Source: Patagioenas fasciata (taxonomy: Eukaryota; Chordata; Aves; Columbiformes; Columbidae). Taken from it: a stretch of DNA of 64,000 bases. The stretch spans positions 43,489,001-43,553,000 of the forward strand of contig NC_092523.1 in the NCBI RefSeq assembly GCF_037038585.1, read 5' to 3'. The notes beneath the pieces were generated by a model. That model was not told the DNA's origin, did not search any database, and saw only the letters and a program-made list of their open reading frames with translations. Positions 36,056 through 49,371 of the stretch are shown here, one piece after another; positions within the stretch are counted from its first letter, which is position 1; every line of letters begins with the position of its first letter. Position numbers and translations under genes: made by a program.

Positions 36056-39000
36056 GCACTAGCAACAAAGGAAATTATACCAAATTCAAGCACACTGAGA
36101 TACTAGAGTCTTGGATTTTGTTAAGTCAGTCTGTATTTGCTGTGATAGCCAACACTCCTGTCAAGCAAGTACTGGTACCATTCATTATTATTATGTATGG
36201 AGTTATGAAGAAAAATATGATGACAAGGAATAAGAAGTGCAGAAGCTAAAATGAAGTGCTCAGGAATTTATTGAAGGTGGTTGCGTAGTAATGGAATGGC
36301 AGCTTGAGTTATGGATATTTATGTGCATCGTAGCCAAAGCTCCTTGAACGTAACTGTAGAGAGAGTCAGCCAACACCTGAGAAATCCTCCATTTTCCTTG
36401 TGCCATCTCAGAGCAAGACAGTGCCACTGGAACCCCTCTGACTCCCAGCAACCATCCTGGCAGCTAAGGGAAGTCAGAGGTTTGCAGAGTCTTCTTGCAC
36501 AATGTGGGTACAGTAGCCAGGTTAAAATGAGGACAAGTACTTCTGTGGGATGGTTTTCCTGATCATATTGTGTATCACGTAGCTATTTAATTTCAGGAAA
36601 ATACTTGTATTTCTGATGTACACACAAGTTAAACAACATCATTTTAAGTAAGGTCACATTCTAGTGTGATCTCTACTCCTAGTAGTTAAAAAAGGGTCAA
36701 AAGAAGGTTTCTAGAACTGTTTCTAGAACAACCTCTAACTTCCACAAATTTAGAAATTAGAATCAAGCATATAATGTATCCCAATATTTGTCACCAAAGG
36801 TAAATTTACAGTATTCTTAATGGATTATTGTTATGATCTCAAAACAACTTTGCCATTAAGAAAGAAATAAAAATAACAAATTAATTTAGAACACACTGAC
36901 ATGAAATCTTACATTCAACTGAGGCTTTACTTTTATAGTTTGTACTTTATAGTAATGTTGATACAGAATTTATATGAAGAGACGTTCATGCAGTGTGTGT
37001 GTGAATATATACACCATACATATATAGACAAAAAAATAGTAAGGGCTGATACTTGTGCAAAAAAAGCTTTTTGATCTTGATGCTGCTTTTCTGTAGGAAT
37101 TTGTTATTCTAGAATCTTATGTCTTTTTTAATCATTCCCAGACATGGTTTTGACAGTCATCTTTAAAACAGCAATAGTAATGAATCAAGAGTATGCTTAG
37201 GAACCTTTAACATCATGTTTTGAGGTCTCTAAAAATGCTTTGAATTAGCTTAACAATGATTTTCTTTTTAATGTGAAGCAAACTAGTAACGTAAATTACT
37301 AGTAATTATGCAATGCAAATGCATAATCTATATTGCTCCCAAAAACTTCAAAATGAGAACTGCTCTGAACCATGGCAATCTGTGTCTTTATTTTGGGTTT
37401 GTTTGTCTTCATTGAATGCTAAGATTCTTGCAGAACTCCAAAACTGAAGTATTGATTAAATAATTTAAGCATTGTAAAATCTATTATAAAACCAATAGAT
37501 GTAGTTTGCTGTGCTACCCAGCTGGACTTCTCTGTTATTTTGTGCTATTCTGTATTTAGTGGGATATATAGTGCTTTCTTGTTCTTGTGTTATGGTAAAA
37601 CAATACTAAACCTACAAGAACAGCTGAGTGACAATGACAGTGTTGTCACCGTGCTGTAGATGTGTTTGTGTGATGGCAGCCAAGGGCTGTGGATGTTTCT
37701 TTGTCACAGAGCAAACCTTCAGCTGTGATGCCAAGAGTGCTATTTAAGCTGGTGTTACTAGTAATTAGATGTACTTATCCCATTTGCACTGCAGTCTTGG
37801 ATGTGAAAGTAACATTGGTATAGACAATGATGATCTAGATATACATGTGTAAAACTAGCAAACTCATTTAGCTAGATTTGACTCAATTTAATCAGTGACT
37901 CGTTGGTACAAAAAATACGTTGAGCATTCACCATCAATCAAGGAGAGATAAGCTGAGGTTGTAACTCTAAATAAACGTTATCTTTACAGTCTGGTATTTT
38001 AAGAGATTGGTGTAGTAGCTCCCAGTTTGTAGGAAAAAAACTTTAGAAGCAACATGTTTATAGCCCAGTTTCAAAAACAAGTCAGAACATCTGAATGTGA
38101 CTGATGAACATAAGCACAAAACAGGCCATCATCATCTTTGTAATCAACATTTTTTTCACCCCTGTTTAAATCTGTTGCGTTTTTATCCTCTATAAGTTTC
38201 AATGTGTCACTTTAAGTACTTACTCTATATTACTGGGCCCCTTTAGCTGTTTTCTTTGTTGAATAAACTCAGTTTATTCTTATATTTAATAAAAATTCCT
38301 AAGCATTTATTACTGAAGGTGTACTCTTCTGCTAAGTTTCTTTTTGTGTGCTTCTACAGTGTAGAAGCCATGCTGATATTTTCTCTCTTTGTGACATATA
38401 ATCACCTACATATTCATCATTTTTTGTAGATAGGTCTTCAATTTATTATTTTATTTCCCCAGTTTAAAAGTTGCTTTTTGTTTTCTAATTTTCATTAAGA
38501 ATATTTTTAAAAAATATATACAATTTTAAGTGTCCCTGCTTCAACAACAATCTGTAGATCAGAAAAGAAAGTTTAAGTAGAAATAAAATCTTATACTGGT
38601 TTCAAATTTTTTCACCATTTATCTCTACCCATCTCTATTTGACTGCTGTTGTTTTGGGGGAGTAGACTGTGGGAGAAGGCTATAGATTGTGAGTGGATGG
38701 GGGTGAGCATGGGGAAGCACAGCTGGATGAGAGTCTCTTCTTTCATCTCCCAAAGCTACATTGTCCAATCCCTTAGAAAATATCGTGGACCATGTGGGTG
38801 CCATCAAGTTAAACCCTCAGTTGAACTGTACAGTATTTCAGGTTTACTGTATCTAAGTTTTTACTGCAGGGCAGGGGACTGATAGCGGTAAACCAACATT
38901 TACTTTTTCATTTTCCAGATCCTAGGTAATGTATAAGAATAAACAAAAGCAGCAGTACTCATTTCCAGGTATCCAGATAGCACTGTTCTCATGTTTATTC

Positions 39001-39438
39001 AAAACCGCCTGAAGGCTGAAAAACACTAGCCTAATTATAGTTCTTATAGCAGAGATAATTTGTGAGCACAAATAATACTGTAGGAAGCAAATAAAACAAA
39101 AACAAGCATAGGTCCTTGGGGATCTAAAAGTCATGATGGAAAGAGAAAACAGGATGCTCTGAAGTGATAAATTTTAATCTGATGAATAACGAAGTGTTGA
39201 AAAGCCTGTTTGAGCATTCAGTAGTGGCAGTGTTGTTTTGTGGTCAACAGTCTTCAACAAAATAAAAGGAAGTGAAGGAGCAATCTCATTCAGCATCTGT
39301 AGTGTACAAGGTACATCAAGTGCATGTTTCAGAAAAATAACAGAAAGAAAAGATAAAAGCCTGTAAGGACAAACCTTTTTGGTAAAAATATAGGGAATCT
39401 CAATTTACCCTAATTCTTTACAGATGCAGGATTAGATT

Positions 39439-39486
39439 AAAAAAAAAAAACCAAACAAACCACCAAACCAAAAAAAACCAACAAAA
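39439..39486. repeat. A-rich AAACC tract
   Basis: A run of A is followed by imperfect ccaaac units. Confidence 0.85.
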
Positions 39487-42400
39487 TTTTCCATTTAAAA
39501 ACCTCTTATTTCACAAGAAGGGTAAGGCAAGCCTCGGAATGGGTGAAATACTGCCCCTCTTGAATATGCAGGATTTTTTTTCTTCTGAATTTGAGAGAAT
39601 TATGATTTCATAAAGTCTCCCAGATAGACTGCACAATAATCTTGCCCAGATGAGAGGATTTTAGCAAAAAATCCCCACTGATGCTACAATAGCTTTTTCT
39701 GTGCAGATGGGAACCACTGAATCGTCTGGCCATTATACCCTCTTGCACAGGATTTAATTAGATTGAAGGGAGTTTAAAAATATGAAATAAAAAGAGGAAA
39801 CACGTAACTATTTTGCTGAAAAGAGCTTAGAGAGGTTGACAGAGGTACTCAAAACAGCTACTGGTAAGCATTTGCATAAAACAAGAAGTGATTGATCTAG
39901 ATGGAAGATAACTTATACCTGATAATAATGGTGTATGGATAATACCTGCAATTGTATAACATAATGTCCACAGTATGATAATTCTGCTTCTAATAGTTTA
40001 TGAGACTTAAACAAAAAAATTTACATGAAGAAAATGTAAAAACCAACCAAACCAACCCTACAAGTGTCAAAATGCAATTCTGTATTCTCCCAGGTACAGG
40101 TTTGGAAAATGCCTTTTTCCACATTCTTGATGATTTAATGATACCTCGAGCAGGATCAGAAAACGAATGGCATTGCTGAAGCTGGGCTACCACAAACCTG
40201 GTTTTGTATAACACTCTTCATCTTTTCTGATGATAGTTTGCATGTTTTAACTCTAAAATTAATTTTCTTAAGGTCATTTAAACACTAGCAAATTTAGAGC
40301 AAGTTATGTAATCTACAGATTGAAAGTGTTCTCACACAAAATTAAACTGTTCTGTTTCTTTCTTAAATTAGTTCCCTAGGTAGCTGCACTAGAAACCAGA
40401 AGGATACAAAAGTATCACTCTTAAATCAATTTGACATCAGAGAAGTTCACGTTTCATAAAGAAGAATTAGTAATCAAAGACTCGGGCTGCCTGCAACTGG
40501 TAGCTGGGTTTCCACCACAGAGTTCTGATATTACAGGCAAGTCTGGGGTTGGACAAGTTCAGTACATTGCGTTATCGTATGTGGAAGTATTAAGTTAGTC
40601 TACTTAATGAATTAGTTGTATTGGCCTCCTTAATGCTCTGATTTTTTGAGAGAGTCTTCTGCTGTCTTTCTAAGGCCTTTGCTTTTTCAGTGTTGCTACC
40701 ACAGGGACTAATGTGAGGAAGGAAAGAGACTGTTTTCCTTTCATGTGGTCTCTGGGTAGTACAGAGTAACAAACAGAACTTAGATCATCATAACAATATC
40801 TCAGCTAGATTAACCAGAAAACAAAAGACTAGCAAACAAAACACAAGTGCCCAACTCTGAATAGTTAAAACTATGATTTAGTGATAATATGTAATTCTTC
40901 TGATCGCTGTGGCAGGATGCAGGAACTTACAGACCACAGAACGCTGGTGTTTTGTTTTTCCCAAAATAGGTTTCAAACAATAACATATTTATACTTTTAG
41001 TTCTTCTGATAATTGCTAAACATGCTCTACCTCAAATATTCCACATGCTGACATTCACTAAAAATGTTCAACATCCTTTGGAATGTATTCAATGAGCATT
41101 CACACAAACTTGTTCCCTAAAAGAAAGAGTGGACGAAACATCAGTGATGCTGATGAAACCTGAAGAGATGACAACTGATGTAGCTGTATGAGTGGGATGA
41201 TACTGGGTTAGCAGCTTTAAAAGACCTGGAGAAACATAAGATACTCATTACTTGAGAAAACTCAAAAAGATACTAAATTCAGACTCTTATAAAGGGGCTA
41301 AAGATCTTGGAAATTAAGGAGGTGAAAGCAGTATGTTTATAACTTTGAGGTTCATATTGAGTTTGGAAAAAACATCACATGGCTATGAAGTAGAATCAAG
41401 ACTATACAACTAAGATAACAATATCAACAATTGCTTTTCAATAACCTGAAAATATATTGCTCTCAATACTTACGAGTTTATTAAAAAATATTTAATTATT
41501 ATTACGAAGATACCATAAAAGTCAATAGTAGTTTTTATAGCACTGTTTGTTTCAACATAGCTGTGAGGCAGATTGAAAGCTTCCTAAATTCTTAAGTCAG
41601 CTGCAGCCCACAAAATCAGAATTCATCATTTTCTGTAAGGAAAGAATATGTGATTATATGATTCACTCGAAGTATATGTCAAGTTCTAAAAAGGAAACAA
41701 ATCCAGGTTTTCATCTTACTTGGGATGAAGGATGAAATTAGAAATGCCCACATCTCTCAGGAGAGTACTTTATCTTCTAAAAATTCTGATCTGAATTGCT
41801 CAGTGGACTCCTACAGCTCTACACAAGATACTTTTATGCACATTGTTCATATTCCAAGTCATGTAAACCTGCAAGAAAAGCAGGAAAACAACACAGAGTG
41901 AATGTTTAATGTTCTACAGGTTGCTTCACGTGTTAATTTTTTCAGTAACACAGGTTACACTTCTACATTTACTCCGCAGAGCACTGCATCTGACAGATAT
42001 GTCATAGTTTCTTCCCGGTTTCATGTTCGATGAAAAAGGCACAAAAGATAATGGAAGACTCAGTTTTGAAACAAAAAGCACAGCTGTTAATGCCGGCATG
42101 AAATTTGGAGCTATAGTGGAGCATGACAAAACAGAGTATGATAAGGTGTGCCAAAATACAACAAAACATTCATATTGAGAGTTTTCTAATTATTTTGCAT
42201 GTATCTAATCAAAACAAACACTGCTGGAAGAGCTCAAGTAGAACAGGGATGATTATTCTTCAAGTCTTGATGCTTAAAATTAGGTATCTAAATCTTCAGT
42301 TAGACTCTGAGGGAGTCTAGAAGCTAATAATGTTAAAATAAAAATTGAAATCCGAAGATTTGGTTGCTTGTATGTCAAAATAGTTGTCTCCTTGCTTTGG

Positions 42401-45167
42401 AGTCCATCACAGAAAACAACATAAGAATAATCACAGTCACAAATAAAATACATTATTCTGCACTTAAAATCACTAGAATGGTCCTTTCTGAGAGATTTGG
42501 ATGAATCTGTAGGACTGTATCGGGAATACAAAATGATGACTACTCGTAAATGGATAAATGTTTGGTTGATGCAGAAATATTTATAGATAGTTCATACCTG
42601 AGTTCCAAAACAGACAACAGTTCCAAAAGCTGCAAGCTGGAGTGATTTGGAAAAATCAATTGCAGTTTGGACCAGTAGGAATTTTACTTATTCTAAGACA
42701 ACACATGGAAAGCATCAGTCTAAACTGCAGAAAGCCTTATGATAGCTTTCCTGATACTACACAAGAATTTGTCTATCTAAAACATGCTGTATGAATTGAC
42801 CTGTACACAGTATACTCTCCATGGCCTGGTGATTAGTATGTTAGAAAGAACTTTATTTTGGATTTAATTACAATAGGTTGTTTCAGCTGGGTAACGAATG
42901 AGGGATTTGAAAGCAAGACTTGAAAACTAGGATGGAATTTTGAGCAGGTTGGCTGTACATTCAGGTGACATTTACTGAACAGTCATTGCTCACAGGTTTC
43001 AAATGGCACTTCTGTATCCTAACGTGAAGGGTTAGTCTTTGGCAAAACTGAACTTGGCCGGTACTTCACAGAATTGTATAGAAATAAGATCCATGCATCA
43101 AAATATGTCCAAATAATCTAAGTTATTATGCTACTTTGTTTATATGACAATGCACTTTTTCAGCATTTGTCAGCTAGGATTTAATTTTGCAACCATTACC
43201 TTTTTTATGTGTAGTCATGTACAATTTCATATGTGGTCAAATAGATCCACTGGACCAGCTGCATACTTAGTTAGATGGCAGCAGCTCAAAACACCTGATA
43301 TAATACTGCTTTTAACGTTTGAAAACAGATATACAAGTTTCATGTTCCTGAACGGTTTGTTTAACTCTGCTTTCTCGTAAGTTGGTGTTGGAATGCTTTA
43401 GTATTTTCACAGCATGATGAACTTGTCTTTGCTTTTCCCTATTTTGGTTTAAAGTGAGGTTGTTTCCCTGACTATATTTGTACCACCAGTCTTAGAAAAA
43501 AGAGAGCACAGTCTCAACAAAAGCTCACAGTTTCATACTGTTTTATTTTAAAACTATATTTAATGTTAGTATTATTTGAAATAAAGTTGCGCTACCAATA
43601 GGCTGTACATTATTTTAGTCTGCTTTACTACTACAGCTAGACTGACACTTGTACCTGACCTAGTATCAAACTAACTACTGAGATATCTCCATGTTGCATT
43701 GATGGTGTTAGCAGCCACAGCTAGAACAGATAACATCACACTTACTAATTTCTTCTTGTATCCACAGAGACTTAGACTACAATATAGTCATGTGTTAAAA
43801 GCAGTTTTAAATAAGAGAATGTAATTTTGCGATGCTTTTATGGTTGGTCTAAGCCATTATCCTAATAGGCCTTTGTATTGCTTGGCACCTAACACAGCTT
43901 TGAGTGTAACCTGATTTTATTTTGAAGGGCTTTGGGGTAATTATCCACTATTCAGTCGTATTGTTTGTAATTCTACTGTAAGCTCCATTATGTCTTGTAA
44001 AGTTTATAAGTAATGCACAGTACTGGAATGCATTTGAACAGTGTCCTATTTGTGGTTTGTTGTTTCTGTGGTGTTTTTTTTATTTGGTCAGTTTAGTTTT
44101 GGTTGGTTGTTTTGTTTTTTGTTTCCCCTTCCCCTGTGACCCTTTATTTTTGGAGCAATATCTAATAGAGCTGAGCAAATATATTACATGAATAACTTAT
44201 TAATTTTGCCATTCCTGCATTTGCTAAATCACTGGTTCTCAAATATATTCATTATTCAAACTTATGTGGGAATGTATTAGGTGAATAAATCTTCATCTGT
44301 ATACAGTTTTTAAGATATGATTATGAAGATTACAAATTTACATGGGGTTTACTCTGTTCTGTAATAGAAAACATAGACAGAATATCCTAACATTACTTGC
44401 AAATTGTTATTTTTAAATAAACGCTGAAACTGAGTTTTCTGAGTTGCTTATTCCTCCCAGAGTAATAGTTTTTGTTTACATTTTTCCATCCTTTGGATGG
44501 AGCCATTAATGATTCATCACTCAAACTTTCTTCTCTGCTTCTTTCATTTCGAACAAAATCTTGCAAAGTACTTTCCAGAAAAAAAGCAGATGAAACATGA
44601 GGCAGTCTTTCCATATCTTTTTTTTTCCTTTTCTCTACTGTATGTACAGAGTTTTCTCAGCCATTCTCCTTCTCTAGCCCTTCCAGGAATTTAATTCTGT
44701 TCTTTGTCTTCTCACTTCCTCCTTCTCACCTGCTTTTTTTCCTGTTCCTCAACCCTTTATTTTGTCTCTTTGTCACTTCATGTTATCTCTGCTTCCTATA
44801 CTCAGCTTTCCAGAGAATCTTTTTGTCTACGATCTTGTCTTGCCATTTAACCTCTTTGACTGATCCACTGGTGTTTCTCTCAGGAGATACCCTTTCCTGA
44901 AAATATGCCTCAGAGTCCTACATTTCTGTCCTTCATCCCCTAGTCTTGTCTTCCTGTTTTTAATGCTGCCAGTTCAATATTGGTTGTAATTCATTTTGGC
45001 TATTCCCCAGTGCTCTGTCTAAACTTCAACTTTAGATTTTTTCTCTGTCACCCCTCAAGATTGTAGAAGATACCATTACATTGTGAGCAGACTGCTTCCT
45101 ATGGGAAATGTGCTATTAGTTGCAAAGACTGAAATTATGTTTTGAAGGGGACAGCATGATTTCAGAT

Positions 45168-45180
45168 GGGGGGGGGGGGG
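45168..45180. repeat. Poly-G run (13 bases)
   Basis: Thirteen consecutive G in an AT-rich region. Long G runs are rare here; all other long homopolymers in the window are A or T. Confidence 0.95.
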
Positions 45181-48100
45181 TAGTTTTATCTACTTCGTTG
45201 CTGCCTTGAAACTTGTCTTCTGCCTCTTTGGTGCTTAGTGAGTCATTAAGAATAAAGACCTCATAGGCAATTAGCAATTATTTGTGCCTGAAGAAAACAG
45301 TTTTTGAAAGCAGACATTGTCGCATCAAGATCTATTCACTGAATAGAAAATTACTGGGGAAAGCAGTTGTGGTAGAATATATGTGCTCACAGAGAAGTAC
45401 AAACTGAGTCTGCATATCACACCTGCATTTAAAACATTGTGATTTACTTATCAAATCAATAGTATTTTATTAAAGTTTTCTAATGTAATTTTATATGAAT
45501 ACCACTTGATATCTTAAACAGCTATACTTGCAAGTAGTGTCTAATACATTTTATAATGTGTGCTATGAACTGTGTAAATCTGTGAATTCTGAAACTTCAG
45601 AATGATGTTGACTTCCTGACTCAAAACAAGTAAATTATTTAGCAGACATGTGAATGTTGAAGTGTGGCATGTCGATAGAATAACTGTAATATAATTATCT
45701 CTGGATGTTTTTAGTGAAAGTGTACAGTGCATGTATATTCTGTAGCACACACAGAGCAAGTGAGCACAGCAAGTGTATTTTACAGTGAACATAAATAGTT
45801 TTACTGAATCAATAGTATTGGAATATATCAAACAAGCAATACCATTTATTAAAAAAAAAGTGCAGACTATGATTTTTCTGAACTCTCTTTGGAGATCAGT
45901 TATACCTTTTTCTGTTATACTACAATAGTAGATTATCACTACTTATGATTTGTAATCACTGCTTTTAAATGTACATGTTGATTGATGAGGCAGGATTATC
46001 ATGTGATTAAGAATGAATAAGAAATGCGAAAGTTCTGCTCCCAGCAGTGCCCCAGATTTCTTTTGTGACTGCTTAAACAGCTTAGCCTCTCAATGCTCTT
46101 TTTCCCATTTAAGCAAGAAGAGGGCATCAGTGTTTTCTTTCCTTGTAGAGGTATACAGGAGTAATGTGAATACTAGTGAGGTAATCAGATGTGTGTTAAG
46201 GTTAAACATATAAATTTCATTTAAAATGAATTTCAGCTACTGATATGTAACTGCTTTTGGAAACAAAAGAAGATATTAATTTCCTGGCATTTTTCTTCCA
46301 AATTTCATAATATCCATATGAGATTCAGTAATCCTTTTAAAACAAATTTGTATAAATTCAGAAAGAATAAACAACAAGAATTGACTCAGCCTATTTCTGA
46401 TTCCAATAAAAGCTGCATGAAGGGTAGGATATATTAAATATTTAACAAGCTGTAATGCACTCTTTTTTTTTTTCCCCTTTTTGAATAAAGTACTTGGAGA
46501 AAATAAGATATTTTTGACAAATCTTAACTTTTCAAATATTACTGTGCTAGTGCAAATAGATTTTTACATTTAATTGGATAGTATGTCATATGTAATTAGA
46601 AGTCTGTAATTTTAAATTAGTTAAGTTTTGTAGGAGAATTAGCTGAATCCTGAAATGGGTGCACTGAAATGTAAAAGAACTGAAGAGTTTCAAGTAACCC
46701 TTTCGCAGCCCTCATACTACGTAAGAAATGTGTGCCTCTTAACACTTCACATGTTATCACTGGCAGGACTAAGGTGGTTTCTTGTGATTGTCAGAGAGTT
46801 TATAGGGTGACCTATGAAAAAGGAAGAAAAATGAAATAAAATGGGTGGAGAATATAACAATACAGTTTTAATTTTGTCCCGGGAACTACATCATTTGTAA
46901 GCAGTATGAAGATATCCTTTTTTGCATTGCAACATGAAACTGGCATGCTAGCCATTTTGCATCATCTCATTCTTCTATATAGGACCAATGGCAAAATGGT
47001 TAAAAATTAGTTGCAAGTTACAAAGGAGAGATTGGGATGTAAGGAATGTCCTTATTCCTTCAACTGCTTAGCTACCTTTTTGTCCTGCTTTTAATTTTAT
47101 GATTCACTCAGATTGTTATAATTGTGTCTAGAAAGGCAAAGAAGGATTCTGGCTGAGTAGAACTGTGGACTAACTGATATGTAAGACAATGACATTGTCT
47201 CCCAACTGAAAAAAAGTCACTGCGTTCTTTACCGTATCTAGTTGTTGCAATATCAGTATGAATGTTCAATGAAATTTATCTCCTGAAGAAGTGGAAAATT
47301 CTGCAATATCCAAGTCACAAAGACAGTAAGCCAGAATATTTGCCTCACTTAATATTCCTTGTGCTCTTCTGGGACAGGCTGATTGGTCTCAAGGAGAGAC
47401 AGGGCAAGATGTGCCTATGAAGACTGTGTGTTCTCCTCTTATTCTCTAAAACTGTAGGAAATGTTTCTTACCCCATACAAATATTAGAGTTCCCAGACCT
47501 GCTTGCTTCAAAGTCAGCAAGTGCATTCTTTGAAGAAGGGGTTCCATTATATTCTTAGTACAACTTGGGACAGAATCAGGCAGATGGCTGGGAGTGAATT
47601 AGGCTACATATGCTTTTAGGCTTGTGTTCCAGACATGCACTCGCTATATAGATAGCCTTATTCCCTAGCAAAACCCCCTTGAAAACCAGAGATCATGCTT
47701 CATCTCCATGACACAGAATTAGGACAAATGCAGGAACTCTCAAGTTGTAACGATCAGACAATTCACAGATCCTTACATACTGCATGGGTCATTTGAGCAC
47801 ACATGGTGTTCGAAGGTTATCACAGAAGTCTGCGTGACTTTTTAAAATTCCTGTGGAAGTTCATTCCTATAACAATGCACAACATAAAAAAATTATATTT
47901 TACAGTGCAGTTTGTGACTATACAAAATAATACTTTTATATCTTGTTGAGCCAACTGAGCCATTGCTGCTCAAGGGTTTTTTTTTCAATTGGTCAGGGAA
48001 GGGTTACCTAAACTGCAGTGATAGTGGATATCAACAATTTGCAGTTGTAGCATCCCACCCAGAGGTGTGGCAGGGGAGGTGGAAGGTGACTCAGATTCAT

Positions 48101-48289
48101 TGGTCCCCTTGATTGGAAAAGAGTATACACAATACTTAAGACTTTTATCTTGCAGCTTGTCTCAATTGGCAAACAGTTTGGTGGCAGAATGATTTATGTT
48201 ATTGAGGTTTACTTGGTAAACATAAACAGATTTTGGCATATGTGGGGCTGTAAACCTTACATTACTATATTATATATAAAAAGGAAAGC
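45181..48289. other. AT-rich non-coding stretch
   Basis: Nothing recognisable. The 132-codon minus-strand ORF at 45541-45939 is rich in I, Y, C, T and L, has no motif, and is probably chance. Confidence 0.5.
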
Positions 48290-48500
48290 AAAATATCAAT
48301 ATAGGAAAGAAAGGGAGAGAGAGATGGGGTCTATGATGGGCTTCGTAGTCTTGGATCCAGTAGCATGCAGCATCCTCTGATGTCCGGTTCGGTTCCTGTG
48401 GTGAGACAGGTGGGCAGAGTGGTCCTCAGGGTGGTGGGTGGGTGCCAGCAGTACTATTGCAGGTGGGTTTTTATAGTCCTCTGGATTGACTGCTTGTGTA
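48290..48500 (-). mobile_element. Possible LTR-like element with TATA box, minus strand
   Basis: Read on the minus strand, a TATA box (ctataaaaaccc, plus 48465-48477) is followed by a C-rich and GC-richer stretch ('cacccaccaccctgagg', 'gtctcaccacaggaaccg') and then a pyrimidine-rich 'tctctctctccctttcttt' at about 48304-48326. The order TATA, GC-rich R/U5-like, CT-rich is seen in some retroviral LTRs. No ends, target duplication or internal region could be fixed. It could equally be a cryptic promoter. Confidence 0.27.
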
Positions 48501-49329
48501 ATCATTATGAATTAAATTTCTCACCATGGTACACTTTTTAATGCAAAAAACATAGAATTATATTTTCAGGTTATTACATATTTAAATACTGCAGATTGAA
48601 TAATCTGCCAAATTATGAAATATAGAGTATTATCTCTTCCATCAGTGAATACTTTCAGCTGTGAAGTTTTCAGGATCAGTGCTAAACCACTTTTCTTATT
48701 TCGGTGTTTGCTTTAAATGCTCTAGTCAATTGAACTAGGACTGCCCAGAAGAGAAAAAAGTTAGAATAATGTTCTCGTTTTAATCTGTTAACAAGAAAGT
48801 ATTTGTTCCTTCCTTCTTAGCCTTTCTACAGTCTTCTTTCTTTAGCGTGCAATACTAATATTGCTCAATAGATGGCGGAAGAGATCTCTTAGAAACATCA
48901 CAACTACTAAGTACTGGAATTAAGTATCTTCAGTTTTCTGTTTGTATGTGGGAAGTTGTTTTTTAATCGAATCTGTTATCTAGTATCGAGTGGTATTATG
49001 TTCTCAGATTTCTATGATAATAAATAATGAAATTATTTTATCCCAAATGAAGTCAAAAAAGGCTGGATGATAAGAAATTAAATATTTATCCTAATTTCTC
49101 AATTATTTTTCAATAGTAATTTTTACTGTGGAAATTAATTCTGTAGAGTATTATCTCTTTACTGTTCAATCAGTTGTTACTTTATATTCACAATATGAGA
49201 ATGGAGGAAATATAATATTTCTCAGAATCGTTATCATTGCAATGTTGCAGTGCACTGAAATTAACCTATAGCATTTATTTGATTAGAAATAATTGGGAAG
49301 TCTACATAACTAACCTCAGAGCTTAGGGG

Positions 49330-49371
49330 TTTTTTTGTGTGTGTGTGTTTTGTTTGTTTGTTTGTTTGTTT
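49330..49371. repeat. GT and GTTT tract
   Basis: T-run, then (GT)n, then several gttt units. It is a simple repeat. Confidence 0.9.

Larger units (their letters stand above)
32762..45167. other. AT-rich non-coding stretch
   Basis: No gene or interspersed repeat is recognised. It contains CAAA-type A-rich tracts at 35968-36055 and 39439-39486, and many short homopolymers. Two coding-like snippets (42023-42178 plus and 44456-44570 minus) are discussed under findings. Confidence 0.5.

Noticed and set aside
45541..45939. 132-codon minus-strand ORF
   Set aside because: Its residue content (I, Y, C, T, L) is what AT-rich non-coding DNA gives. No supporting signals.
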